Origin: Solirubrobacter deserti
GTDB taxonomy: Bacteria; Actinomycetota; Thermoleophilia; Solirubrobacterales; Solirubrobacteraceae
DNA: 64,000 nucleotides
Reading direction: 5' to 3'
Assembly: GCF_027587175.1 (NCBI RefSeq)
Contig: NZ_JAPCID010000001.1
Coordinates: forward strand, 62,001 to 126,000
Below are positions 42,659-51,213 of this stretch, piece by piece (the stretch's first letter is position 1; every line of letters begins with the position of its first letter). A model generated the notes under the pieces. That model worked only from the letters and a program-made list of their open reading frames with translations, was not told the origin of the DNA and did no database searches. The position numbers and the translations under genes were made by a program.

Positions 42659-43747
42659 ATGGCCCGAGCCGACGTCCTGATCGTCTCCCTGGGCGGCACC
42701 GCGGGCCTGCGCGAGGCCGACGCGGAGCTCGCCGCCTCCCTGCGCCGCGCCGGCGCGCGGGTGGAGGTCGCGTCCACCCCGCGCCCGCCCGAGCTGCGCA
42801 CGTTCGCCGCCATCGAGCTCGCGTGGGCGCTGAACGCGCGCCGCGCCGCGGTCCTCGCGATCCGTGAGCACCGCCCGCACGCGGTGCTGTACTCGAGCAG
42901 CACCGCCGCTCTGCTCGGCCCCGTGCCGGGCGCGATCCGCTTCGACGCCCCTGCCGCCGGCAACCGCCCGGGCCGCCACGGGATCTGGCAGCGTCCGGTC
43001 GAGGCGCGGCGCTTCCAGGCGGCGCCGCTGCTCGTCCCGTGGAGCGAGGGTGGCCTGGCCGAGGCGCCGACCCCGCGCGCGGGCGCCGTGATCGTGCCCG
43101 TGCCGGTCGAGCCGAGCGGTCCGCCGGAGACCAAGGACATCGCTGCGATCACCTACGGCGCGAACCCGGAGAAGAAGGGCCTGGACCGCGTCCTGGCCGC
43201 GTGGGCGCGCGACGCGCGCCCCGGAGAGGAGCTCGTGGTGGCGGGGCTCGACGAGGCGCGGGGCCGCGCGTGGCTGGCGCGAGCCGCCGAGCAGGTCTCT
43301 GGCCGCGGCCGCGCGACCCCCCTCCTCGCGGAACATCCCCCTTCCTCGGGCGAAGCCCGGTTCCGCGAGAGGGGGGTCGCGCGGCTGCGGCCCACCACGG
43401 CGCTCGAGCAGGTGCGGTTCACCGGGATGATCCCGCGCACCGAGTACCGGGCGCTGCTGCGGCGCGCGCGGGTGTTCGTCACCGCCCCGCGGCGCGAGGA
43501 CTACGGGATCGCGCAGCTCGAGGCGCTCGCGGACGGCTGCGTGCTCGTCACCAACACGGCGCCCGGCCCGTACGCGGCGCTACCGATCGCGCGCGCGCTC
43601 GACCCGCGCCTCGTCGGAGACCGGCTCGACATCCGCACCGCGCTCGACGACCCGCGGCCGGGCGGCCGCGCGGCGGTCGCACCCTTCACGCGCGCCGCGG
43701 TCGATCAGGTCGTCGCGGAGGAGCTCCTGCCGCGCTTGCGCAGCTGA
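42659..43747 (+). CDS. GT4-like glycosyltransferase with palindromic in-frame insertion
   Basis: The 362-residue protein ends like GT-B family-4 enzymes: AITYGANPEKKGLDRVLAAW, VRFTGMIPRTEYRALLRRAR and FVTAPRREDYGIAQLEALADG, the donor-binding Glu motif. Between the GLDEARGRAWLARA helix and VRFTGMI lie about 30 extra residues (GRGRATPLLAEHPPSSGEAR and following) coded by a 92-bp palindromic element at 43301-43392. The frame is kept. The protein may tolerate this surface loop. The gene end overlaps polX by 43 bp. Confidence 0.8.
   Translation: MARADVLIVSLGGTAGLREADAELAASLRRAGARVEVASTPRPPELRTFAAIELAWALNARRAAVLAIREHRPHAVLYSSSTAALLGPVPGAIRFDAPAAGNRPGRHGIWQRPVEARRFQAAPLLVPWSEGGLAEAPTPRAGAVIVPVPVEPSGPPETKDIAAITYGANPEKKGLDRVLAAWARDARPGEELVVAGLDEARGRAWLARAAEQVSGRGRATPLLAEHPPSSGEARFRERGVARLRPTTALEQVRFTGMIPRTEYRALLRRARVFVTAPRREDYGIAQLEALADGCVLVTNTAPGPYAALPIARALDPRLVGDRLDIRTALDDPRPGGRAAVAPFTRAAVDQVVAEELLPRLRS
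43301..43392. repeat. 92-bp palindromic element inside a coding sequence
   Basis: Arms of 34 and 33 nt (43301-43334 and 43360-43392) are inverted copies with one mismatch and one bulge; both contain CGCGACCCCCCTC or its complement. The centre holds its own hairpin CGGGC-GAA-GCCCG. It resembles a REP/MITE-type miniature element and adds about 30 codons to the glycosyltransferase without a stop. Confidence 0.75.
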
Positions 43748-45459
43748 AGGAACTCGTCGAGCGGGCGCGTGTTCGCGACCTGGGCGGCCGTGAGCCAGGC
43801 GCGGCGGGCGGTCGCGACGCCGTAGCGCAGGTTCGCGAGCGTCTCGGCGCCGTGGGCGTCGGAGTCGATCAGGATCGTCACCCCTGCGGCCGCGGCGGCG
43901 CGCGCGTAGACGTCGTTCATGTCGCGCCGGTCCGGCGCGGAGTTGATCTCGATCATGGTCCCGTTGGCGGCGGCCGCCTCGATCACGCGTGCCATGTCGA
44001 TCGAGTAGGGCGGGCGGGTCTCGATCTTGCGGCCGGTCGGGTGACCGATCGCGTCCAGCCACGGATGATTGATCGCGGTGAGCATGCGCTCGGTCATCGC
44101 GCTCTCGTCCATCCCGAACGAGGTGTGGATGGAGCCGATCACCCAATCCAGACGCTCCAGCAGCTCGTCCGGGTAGTCGAGCGTGCCGTCCGGGAGGATG
44201 TTGGACTCCGTGCCCGCGAGCACGCGGAAGCCGTCGAGCCGCTCGTTGAGCGCCGCGATCTCGTCGATGCGCGCCTCGAGCTGCTCGGGCGTGACGTGGT
44301 TGCCGAACCCGTGCGAGGCCGAGTGGTCGGTGATCGCCAGGTACTCGTAGCCGCGCGCCTGGGCCGCCGCGACCATCTCCTCCAGCGTGTTGCGCCCGTC
44401 CGACAGCGTCGTGTGGCAGTGCAGGTCGCCGCGCATGTCGTCGAGCGTGATCAGCTGCGGGAGCTCGCCCTTGAGCGCCGCGTCGAGCTCGCCGCGCCCC
44501 TCGCGCAGCTCCGGCGGGATCCACGGCAGGCCCAGCCGCTCGTAGACCTCCTCCTCGGTCGCGCAGCGCGTCGTCTCGCCGGTCTCGTCGTCGAGCACGC
44601 CGTACTCGGAGATGTGCAGACCGCGGCGGACCATCGCCTCGCGCAGCTGCACGTTGTGCGCCTTCGAGCCCGTGAAGTGCTGCAGGACGTTGCCGAACTG
44701 GTCCGGCGCGACGACCTTCAGGTCCACCTTCATGCCCGAGTGGGTGACGGCGCGCGCGCCGGCCTCGCCGCTCTGGGACACCGACTCGACGATCTCCAGC
44801 CCGGCCAGCGTGTCGACCAGCGCCTTCGCGTCGCTCGCGGTGGCGATGATGTCGATGTCCTTGACCGAGTCGCCCCAGCGGCGCGCGGAGCCCGCGACCT
44901 CGACCTGGTCGGAGGCCGGGTGCGCGCGCAGCGCCTCCGCGATCTCCAGCGCGATCGGCAGCGCGCGGGACAGCACGACGCGCGGCTCGGGCTCGCCGCC
45001 GCGCTCCTCGTGCGCGGCCAGCGCCTTGAGCAAATTTTCCTCGCCCTTGGGCCCGAAGCCCTTGACCTTGCGCACCTCGCCCTGCTCGGCGAGCGCGCGC
45101 AGGCCCTCGAGCGTGTCGACGCCGAGCGCGTCGTGGAGCTGGCGCGCCCGCTTGGCCCCGAAGCCCGGCAGCTTGGTCATCTCCACCAGACCGGCCGGGA
45201 ACTTGGCGCGTAGCTTGACCGCGGACGGGATGTCGCCCGTCTCGTCGAGCGCGCGCAGCTTCTCCTCGAGCGTCTTGCCGATTCCCGGCACGCTCGTGAC
45301 CTTGCCCTCGCGGGTGAGGCCCATGATCGAGACGGAGGAGTCGCGCACGGCCTTGGCCGCCGTGCGGTAGGCGATGACGCGGTAGGACACGGCCCCGTCG
45401 AGCTCGTACAGGTCGCCCAGCTCGTCCAGTGCCGCAGCGATCTCGGCGTTGGTCTTCAT
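43705..45459 (-). CDS. polX: DNA polymerase/3'-5' exonuclease PolX
   Basis: ATG 45459 gives 584 residues; the frame runs further upstream but only as antisense of the neighbouring gene. Order: helix-hairpin-helix 8-kDa domain (about 1-150, VPGIGKTLEEKL, LPGFGAKRAR, VKGFGPKGEENL), polymerase-beta-like palm with GSARRWGDSVKDIDIIA (about 190-206) and the third Asp in GMKVDLKVV, then a PHP domain (about 340-575) with RGDLHCHTTLSDG, ITDHSASHGF and HGAETL metal motifs. All catalytic residues are present, so both gap-filling synthesis and exonuclease are expected, in base excision repair. Confidence 0.92.
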   Translation of the reverse strand: MKTNAEIAAALDELGDLYELDGAVSYRVIAYRTAAKAVRDSSVSIMGLTREGKVTSVPGIGKTLEEKLRALDETGDIPSAVKLRAKFPAGLVEMTKLPGFGAKRARQLHDALGVDTLEGLRALAEQGEVRKVKGFGPKGEENLLKALAAHEERGGEPEPRVVLSRALPIALEIAEALRAHPASDQVEVAGSARRWGDSVKDIDIIATASDAKALVDTLAGLEIVESVSQSGEAGARAVTHSGMKVDLKVVAPDQFGNVLQHFTGSKAHNVQLREAMVRRGLHISEYGVLDDETGETTRCATEEEVYERLGLPWIPPELREGRGELDAALKGELPQLITLDDMRGDLHCHTTLSDGRNTLEEMVAAAQARGYEYLAITDHSASHGFGNHVTPEQLEARIDEIAALNERLDGFRVLAGTESNILPDGTLDYPDELLERLDWVIGSIHTSFGMDESAMTERMLTAINHPWLDAIGHPTGRKIETRPPYSIDMARVIEAAAANGTMIEINSAPDRRDMNDVYARAAAAAGVTILIDSDAHGAETLANLRYGVATARRAWLTAAQVANTRPLDEFLQLRKRGRSSSATT

Positions 45460-45486
45460 GCGTGTCTGTACCCTACGCGCCCTGTG

Positions 45487-46257
45487 ATGGACGGCTCCGT
45501 CTGGGTGATCCTGCCGACCTACGACGAAGCCGACAACCTGGAGGCGGTCGTCGGCGGGATCCGCGCGGCCATGCCCGCCGCCCGCGTGCTCGTCGTGGAC
45601 GACAACTCGCCCGACGGAACCGGGCGACTGGCGGATCAGATGGCGAGCGCGGACGCGGCGCTGCACGTGCTGCACCGCGCCGGCAAGTCCGGGCTCGGCC
45701 GCGCGTACATGGCGGGTTTCGAGCACGCGCTGGCGCATGGTGCGGGCTACGTGGTGGAGATGGACGCCGACCTCTCGCACGACCCCGCGGACCTGCCCCG
45801 GCTCGTCGCGCCCGCCGTCGACGGCGCCGACCTCGTGCTCGGCTCGCGCTACACGAGCGGCGGCGGGATCGAGAACTGGGGCCTGGACCGGCGCGTGCTC
45901 TCGCGGCTCGGCTGCGGCTACGCGCGTCGCGTGCTGTCGGTGCCCGTGCGCGACCTCACGGGCGGCTTCAAGTGCTTCCGGGCGAGCGCGCTGCAGGCCA
46001 TCGACGCCGGCAGCGCGGGCGCGCACGGGTACGCGTTCCAGGTGGAGCTCACCTACCGCGTGCTCTCGCTCGGCCTGCGCGTGGTCGAGGTCCCGATCCG
46101 CTTCCGCGAGCGCCGGCTCGGCGAGTCCAAGATGTCCGCGCGCATCGCGTTGGAGGCGGCGTGGCGGGTTCCGGCGCTGCGGTTCGGGCCGCGACGATGG
46201 TATCCGCCACTGGAGATCGAGCCCCGATCTGCCGATCCACTCGTCAATGAAGGCTGA
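45487..46257 (+). CDS. Polyprenol-phosphate mannosyltransferase (GT2)
   Basis: The ATG at 45487 is used; a GTG one codon upstream is equal. The 256-residue protein has VWVILPTYDEADNLEAVV, LVVDDNSPDGTG, the DXD-type VEMDADLSHDPADLP and a LTGGFKCFRASAL loop, the hallmark of actinobacterial polyprenol monophosphomannose synthase (Ppm1 catalytic domain). It makes mannosyl-phosphopolyprenol for lipoglycans or protein O-mannosylation, possibly used by the GT39 enzyme of the window. It overlaps the next gene by 11 bp. Confidence 0.92.
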   Translation: MDGSVWVILPTYDEADNLEAVVGGIRAAMPAARVLVVDDNSPDGTGRLADQMASADAALHVLHRAGKSGLGRAYMAGFEHALAHGAGYVVEMDADLSHDPADLPRLVAPAVDGADLVLGSRYTSGGGIENWGLDRRVLSRLGCGYARRVLSVPVRDLTGGFKCFRASALQAIDAGSAGAHGYAFQVELTYRVLSLGLRVVEVPIRFRERRLGESKMSARIALEAAWRVPALRFGPRRWYPPLEIEPRSADPLVNEG

Positions 46258-46915
46258 GGAGCTCGCCCTCGTCCAGGGCTGGCCGCATACCCGCGCCACG
46301 TTGCGCCGCTGGAACGCCGCTCCATGGCGGCTGCTGCTGGCGTGGTCGCTGGGCTCGCTGCTGGTGACGGCGCTGCTGCTCGCCGCGACTTGGTACGTCG
46401 CCGACACGGCCCGGCTCGACGCCACGGCGTACAGCTACCCCGGCTTCACGCGGCCGGCGACCGTCGCGGACTTCTTCATCGTCCTGCAGCGCAACTTCAC
46501 GGTGCTGGCCCTGCACGCGCTCGCGTGCGTGGGCGGCTTCATGGCGGGCTGGGTGCGGCCGGGTGAGCGCATGACCCGCACGCAGCGGCACGCGGCGCCG
46601 CTCGCGGTCATATTCATCACCGCCGCGACGCTCTTCTCGCTGCTCACGCAGGCCAACGCACTCGGGCACGGCGCCGCCGACCTGGCCGCGAGCCTCGGCG
46701 TGGAGCCGCACACGCTGCTGCTGCGCCTGCTTCCGCACGCGCTGCCGGAGCTGTTCGCGGTCTTCCTGCCGCTGGCCGCGTGGACGGTCGCGAGCCGCCG
46801 CGGCGCATGGGATGAGCTGCTGGCGGCAACAATCGCTACGACGGCGATCGCCGTGCCGCTGGTGCTGCTCGCGGCCACCATCGAGACCTGGGTCACGCCG
46901 CTATACTTTTTATAG
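46247..46915 (+). CDS. SpoIIM-like membrane protein
   Basis: ATG 46247 gives 222 residues with five or six membrane helices. The layout with FFIVLQRNFTVLALHALACVGG and a LLPHALPELFAVFLPLAAW helix recalls the stage-II-sporulation-M (DUF95) family, whose members carry an N...L motif and an H..PE motif in membrane helices. Outside sporulators its role is unknown. It starts inside the mannosyltransferase gene and ends 30 bp before trxA. Confidence 0.65.
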   Translation: MKAEELALVQGWPHTRATLRRWNAAPWRLLLAWSLGSLLVTALLLAATWYVADTARLDATAYSYPGFTRPATVADFFIVLQRNFTVLALHALACVGGFMAGWVRPGERMTRTQRHAAPLAVIFITAATLFSLLTQANALGHGAADLAASLGVEPHTLLLRLLPHALPELFAVFLPLAAWTVASRRGAWDELLAATIATTAIAVPLVLLAATIETWVTPLYFL

Positions 46916-46916
46916 C
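46900..46916. promoter_or_regulatory. AT-rich palindrome upstream of thioredoxin gene
   Basis: GCTATA-CTTTT-TATAGC is a perfect 6-bp inverted repeat, strikingly AT-rich for this genome, overlapping the previous stop. It contains TATACT, a good -10 hexamer, 39 bp before the trxA start. It may be the trxA promoter, an operator or a short terminator. Confidence 0.4.
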
Positions 46917-46945
46917 GACCCGAGACTTCCCGGAGGACCACTTCA

Positions 46946-47272
46946 ATGGCAGCCAACATCACCGACGTTTCCGACACCAACTTCCAGGCTGAGGTCCTCG
47001 AGAACGACCAGCCGGTGCTGGTGGACTTCTGGGCGCCGTGGTGCGGGCCGTGCCGCATGGTCGCTCCCGCGCTCGAGCAGATCGCGTCCGAGCGTGACGA
47101 CCTGCGCATCGTCAAGCTCAACACCGACGAGAACCAGCAGACCGCGGTCCAGTACCAGGTGCTCGCGATCCCGACGATGATCCTGTTCAAGAACGGGCAG
47201 GAAGTGAAGCGCATCCAGGGCGCCAAGCCCAAGAAGGCCATCGAGGCCGACCTGGAGCCCGCGCTGGCCTAG
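46946..47272 (+). CDS. trxA: Thioredoxin
   Basis: The 108-residue protein is a textbook thioredoxin: DFWAPWCGPCRMVAPALEQI with the redox CGPC, then the buried LNTDENQQTA strand and cis-Pro in VLAIPTMILFKNGQEV. It reduces protein disulfides in the cytosol and is recharged by thioredoxin reductase. CCGGAGGACC before the ATG is a good ribosome binding site. A hairpin terminator follows. Confidence 0.96.
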   Translation: MAANITDVSDTNFQAEVLENDQPVLVDFWAPWCGPCRMVAPALEQIASERDDLRIVKLNTDENQQTAVQYQVLAIPTMILFKNGQEVKRIQGAKPKKAIEADLEPALA

Positions 47273-47277
47273 CGGAC

Positions 47278-47296
47278 GGGGCGGCGCTTCCGCCCC
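47278..47296 (+). terminator. Hairpin terminator after trxA
   Basis: GGGGCGG pairs with CCGCCCC around a CGCTT loop, 5 bp after the trxA stop at 47272. It ends the thioredoxin transcript ahead of the regulator gene. Confidence 0.6.
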
Positions 47297-47320
47297 GGCT
47301 GGAACTAACGTGCCCCAGCG

Positions 47321-50300
47321 GTGAGCGACGGCTGGAGCATTCATCTGTGTGGCGAGCTCCGCGTGGAGCTCGCCGGCGAACGTCGTGAAGCGCAGCTGCG
47401 GGGCCACCAGGGCCGGATGCTGTTCGCGTACCTCGTCCTGCACCGCGACCGCGTCGTGCACCGCGACGAGCTGGTCGAGGCCCTGTGGACCGACGACGCC
47501 GCGCCGCCGTCCAAGTCGGCCCTCGCCCCGGTGCTGTCGCGCGTGCGCCGGGCGATCGCCCCGGCGACCATCGAAGGCCGCGAGACCGTGCGCCTGCAGT
47601 TCCCGGTGCCGGTCTGGATCGACGTCGAGGCCGCGCTCGTCGCTGCGCCGCGCGAGGCCCTGGCGCTCACCGAGGAGCGCCTGCTGCCGCAGTACGATGC
47701 GCCCTGGCTGCGATCCCCGCGCGAAGCGCTCGAGGAGGCGCGGGTGCGGGCGCTCGAGGCGCTGGCCCGTGCCGGCGACGAGCAGGCAGGCCGTGCCGCG
47801 GTGGCCCTGTCCCCCTTCCGCGAGTCAGCGTACGCCGCGCTCATCGAGGCGCTCCTCGTGCGCGGGAACCGCGCGGAAGGGCTGCGCCGCTACGACGAGC
47901 TCCGGGTGCGGCTGCGGGAAGAGCTCGGCACCACGCCCGGGCCGGAGCTCCGCACGCTGCATGAGCGGCTGCTCGCTCGGCCCACGGCTGCGCCGGCGAC
48001 GCGTCCGGCCGGACTCGTCGAGCGGGAGGGGGAACTCGCCGCGATCGGCGACGCGCTGGGACGCCTGGCCGCCGGCCTGGGCGGCGTGCTCGCGATCGAG
48101 GGGCCCGCCGGGATCGGCAAGACGCGGCTGCTCACGGCGACGCGAGAGCGTGCGCTCGCCGCGGGGGCGACCGTCCTCGACGCGCGCGCCGGGGTGCTCG
48201 AGCGCGAGTACGGCTTTGGCGTCGTCCGCCAGCTCTTCGAGGCGGTCGCCGCCGGCGACCCGCCGCCGGCTCCGGCGCACGCCGTCTTCGGCGGCGAAGG
48301 CGTCGCCCACGGCCAGAGCGTGTTCGCCGTGCTGGCGGCGCTGTTCCAGTACACAGCAGGGCTCGCCACGCGCGGGCCGCTCGTGCTGTGCGTGGACGAC
48401 CTGCAGTGGAGCGACACGGCGTCGTTGCGGTTCGTCGCCTATCTCGCGCGGCGGATCACAAGCCTTCCGGTGCTCGTGGTCGCCGCGATTCGCACGGGCG
48501 AGCCCGACGTCGACGAGCTGCTGCTGGCAGAGGTCGAGCAGGATCCGGCGACGGTCGCCATCCGCCCGCGCCCGCTGAGCGCGAAAGGGACCGCCGACCT
48601 CGTCGCCGACGTGCTCGGCGGTGCGGACGCGGCGGTCGCCGCCGCCTGCCTGGAGGTCACGGGCGGCAACCCCCTGCTGCTGCGCGAGCTGTTGACCGCG
48701 CTCGCCGGCGAGCCGGGCACCCCCGACGTCGCGTCCGTGCGCGCGATCGGGCCGCGGGCGGTGTCGAAGACCGTGCGGCTGCGGCTCGCCCGGCTGCCGT
48801 GGGGCGCCGGCGACGTCGCGCGTGCGATCGCGACCCTCGGCGAGCACCCTCACGTGGGCGAGGTCGCCGCGCTGGCGGGAACGGGAGAAGACACGGCGGC
48901 CGAAGGCATCGCGGCGCTCACCCGCGCCGAGATCCTGCGCGGCGACGGACCGCTCGGGTTCGTGCACCCGCTCGTGCGCGATGCCGTCTACCTCGAGTTC
49001 CCCGCGGCTCGCCGCGAGCTCGAGCACGCACGGGCTGCCCGGCTGCTCGCCGAGCTGGGCGCCGCGCCCGAGCGGGTGGCGGCGCAGCTGATGCTGGCGG
49101 CGCCGCGCGGCGACGCCTGGGTGGTCGAGCGGCTGCGCGAAGCGGCGCGGATCGCGGTCGAGCGTGGAGCGCCCGAAGCGGCGCTCGCGCTGCTTCAGCG
49201 GGCGGTGGCCGAGATGCCCACGCCGGACGGATGCGCCGAGCTGATGCTGGAGCTGGGCGCAGCGGCCGAGTTCGTCCGCGGCGAGCCGGCCGCCGACGCG
49301 CTGCGCGAGGCGCACGCCACGCTCACCGACCCGCGCGAGCGCGCCCTGGCCGCGCTCCTGCTCGCGCGCACGCTGCTGTTCATGGAGCACCCGGCCGAGG
49401 CCGTCACCGTCGTCGACGCCGCGCGGGCAGAGCTCGGAGCCGAGCAGGCCGATCTCGACCTGGCGCTGCGCGCGATCCGGATCGTCGGCGTGTTCTTTGG
49501 CGTCGCCGACCAGGCGTCCCTGGCCGAGCTCGGAGCCTGGCGCGCCGGCCCCCGCACCCACGGGCCCGGTGCCAAGACGTTGACGTCGGCGACCGCGCTC
49601 GCCGTGGCGCTGCTGCTGGGTGACGCGCAGGAGGCGGTGGCGCTCGCTCGCGAGTCGCTCGCCGGCGACGAGATGCCGCTCTTCGACCGCGGAATCTTCA
49701 CCGTCCAGGCCGCCACGGTGCTGGCCCTGCACGAACCAGCCTCCGCCGAGCCCGTGTGGCAACGCATCCGCGCCCTATCGGCGCGCCGAGGCTCCGTCCT
49801 GGACGCCATCGGCGTCGACCTGTGGGGCGGGTTCGCCGCGCTGTGGACCGGTGACCTGCCACGCGCGATCGAATTGCTCGAGCGAGCCATCGAGGGCGAG
49901 TCGTTGTTCGGCAGCGCGGGCAACGCGCACATGGCCTACTCCTCGGCGCTGCTCGCGCTGGCCTGGCACGAGCGCGGCGAGCGCGACCGGGCGTGGGCGG
50001 CCCTGCGCCACGTCGGTGAGGGCCGCTCGGGACCGTCGGACGGCGAGCGTTTCTGGATGATCAGCCATGCGGAGCTGCTGCTCGCGGACGGCCAAACGGC
50101 GCAAGCCCGCTCGATCGCCCACGCGCTCGCCGCGACGCGTCCCGCCGAGCTGCACCCGCTGTGGGGACCGTGGCGCGGTCTGCTCGCGCGGGCCGCGGCG
50201 GCAGAAGGGGATCGGCAGACGGCGTCACGGCTCGCGGCCGAGGAGCTCGCGCTCGCACGCCGGCGCGCCGCGCCATGGGTGGTGGGGCGTAGCCTGCGCC

Positions 50301-50506
50301 AGCTCGGCGAGGTCACCGGGGATCAGGACGCGCTGCACGAGGCGGTGAGGATGCTCGACGGAACATCCGCGCGCCTCGAGCGCGCGAAGGCGTACGCGGC
50401 GCTCGGCCGGCGGGAGCGGGCGCTCGACCTCGCGCGCGCGTGCGGCGCGGACGCGCTCGCGTCGTGGCTGGAGGCCACGGCGGGCCGCGGGGGACCGGGA
50501 AAGTGA
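47321..50506 (+). CDS. SARP/AfsR-like transcriptional regulator with AAA and TPR domains
   Basis: GTG 47321. The 1061-residue protein has an OmpR-type winged helix (about 10-95, LRGHQGRMLFAYLVLHRDRV), a bacterial transcriptional activation domain of TPR helices (about 100-215, ALVRGNRAEGLRRYDELR-like), an AAA ATPase with Walker A IEGPAGIGKTRLL (about 258-270) and Walker B LVLCVDDLQW (about 352-361), and a long TPR-like tail (about 590-1050). There is no C-terminal LuxR helix-turn-helix. Such proteins activate secondary-metabolism or stress operons after ATP binding. Its target may be the neighbouring secreted-protein genes, but no site is visible. Confidence 0.9.
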   Translation: MSDGWSIHLCGELRVELAGERREAQLRGHQGRMLFAYLVLHRDRVVHRDELVEALWTDDAAPPSKSALAPVLSRVRRAIAPATIEGRETVRLQFPVPVWIDVEAALVAAPREALALTEERLLPQYDAPWLRSPREALEEARVRALEALARAGDEQAGRAAVALSPFRESAYAALIEALLVRGNRAEGLRRYDELRVRLREELGTTPGPELRTLHERLLARPTAAPATRPAGLVEREGELAAIGDALGRLAAGLGGVLAIEGPAGIGKTRLLTATRERALAAGATVLDARAGVLEREYGFGVVRQLFEAVAAGDPPPAPAHAVFGGEGVAHGQSVFAVLAALFQYTAGLATRGPLVLCVDDLQWSDTASLRFVAYLARRITSLPVLVVAAIRTGEPDVDELLLAEVEQDPATVAIRPRPLSAKGTADLVADVLGGADAAVAAACLEVTGGNPLLLRELLTALAGEPGTPDVASVRAIGPRAVSKTVRLRLARLPWGAGDVARAIATLGEHPHVGEVAALAGTGEDTAAEGIAALTRAEILRGDGPLGFVHPLVRDAVYLEFPAARRELEHARAARLLAELGAAPERVAAQLMLAAPRGDAWVVERLREAARIAVERGAPEAALALLQRAVAEMPTPDGCAELMLELGAAAEFVRGEPAADALREAHATLTDPRERALAALLLARTLLFMEHPAEAVTVVDAARAELGAEQADLDLALRAIRIVGVFFGVADQASLAELGAWRAGPRTHGPGAKTLTSATALAVALLLGDAQEAVALARESLAGDEMPLFDRGIFTVQAATVLALHEPASAEPVWQRIRALSARRGSVLDAIGVDLWGGFAALWTGDLPRAIELLERAIEGESLFGSAGNAHMAYSSALLALAWHERGERDRAWAALRHVGEGRSGPSDGERFWMISHAELLLADGQTAQARSIAHALAATRPAELHPLWGPWRGLLARAAAAEGDRQTASRLAAEELALARRRAAPWVVGRSLRQLGEVTGDQDALHEAVRMLDGTSARLERAKAYAALGRRERALDLARACGADALASWLEATAGRGGPGK

Positions 50507-50516
50507 GAGCCGGCGG

Positions 50517-51209
50517 TCAGGCGACGACTTCGAACGTCGGCTCCGTGAAGCCGGCGTTCTCGATCAACCGGTAGGTGCCGAGCGGCGCGTCCGCCGGCAC
50601 CCTGACCGTCTTCGCGTACTTCTCGCCCGGCGGGATCATCACCGCGTACATCGGGAACAGCAGCTGCCACGGCGCCGGCGCCCACGTGCCGTCCGGGCGC
50701 TGGTGCTCGAGCGCGTAGCTCGCACCACCGGTGATGCACGTGTCGCTGGTGTTCACGATCGTGTACGGCAGCTGCTCGCCGCGCCTGACGGTGGGCGCGC
50801 CGAGGCGCACCTCGACCGCCGGGGACGTCGCGTGCATGCAGTCGATCGGGAACACGGGCGGCGCGCTCGGCGGCGGTGCGGCCGGGGACGAGACCGGGGT
50901 GTCGGGCGCGACGACCGTGAGCGTGCGCGTGCGCCGCTCCACCCGCACCTGATAGGTGCCCGCGCGTGGCAGCGTCGTCCACAGCGCGCCGCGCTCGAGC
51001 GTGCGGCGCTTGACGACGGCCATCACCTTCCCCTTCGCCGTCGTCCGGACGACGGCGACCCGCACGGCCCGCTCGGCCTTGACGGCCACCCGGATCTGGT
51101 CGCCCGGCGCGTAGGTGCGCTGATCCGGCCACGTCACGTCGACGCTCGCCGCGTGTGCAGGCATCCCCGCCGCCAGCAGGACGACGACGGTGATGAGCGT
51201 GGCGCGCAT
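50517..51209 (-). CDS. Secreted Ig-like protein, copy A
   Basis: The 230-residue protein has a signal peptide (LITVVVLLAAGMPAHAA), a beta domain (about 20-100), a Pro/Ser linker and a C-terminal Ig-like domain (about 120-230) with a disulfide-forming pair (FPIDCMHAT, SDTCITGG) and the pattern GEQLPYTIVN, YRLIENAGFTEPTFEVV. This pattern occurs in Big_14-type extracellular domains. It lies 4 bp after the paralogue copy B. Function unknown. Confidence 0.75.
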   Translation of the reverse strand: MRATLITVVVLLAAGMPAHAASVDVTWPDQRTYAPGDQIRVAVKAERAVRVAVVRTTAKGKVMAVVKRRTLERGALWTTLPRAGTYQVRVERRTRTLTVVAPDTPVSSPAAPPPSAPPVFPIDCMHATSPAVEVRLGAPTVRRGEQLPYTIVNTSDTCITGGASYALEHQRPDGTWAPAPWQLLFPMYAVMIPPGEKYAKTVRVPADAPLGTYRLIENAGFTEPTFEVVA

Positions 51210-51213
51210 GCGC

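Noticed and set aside
43705-46425. PolX extended at its N-terminus by about 320 residues
   Set aside because: The extra part is antisense to the mannosyltransferase gene and has no domain; the MKTNAEIAAALDEL start fits the family.
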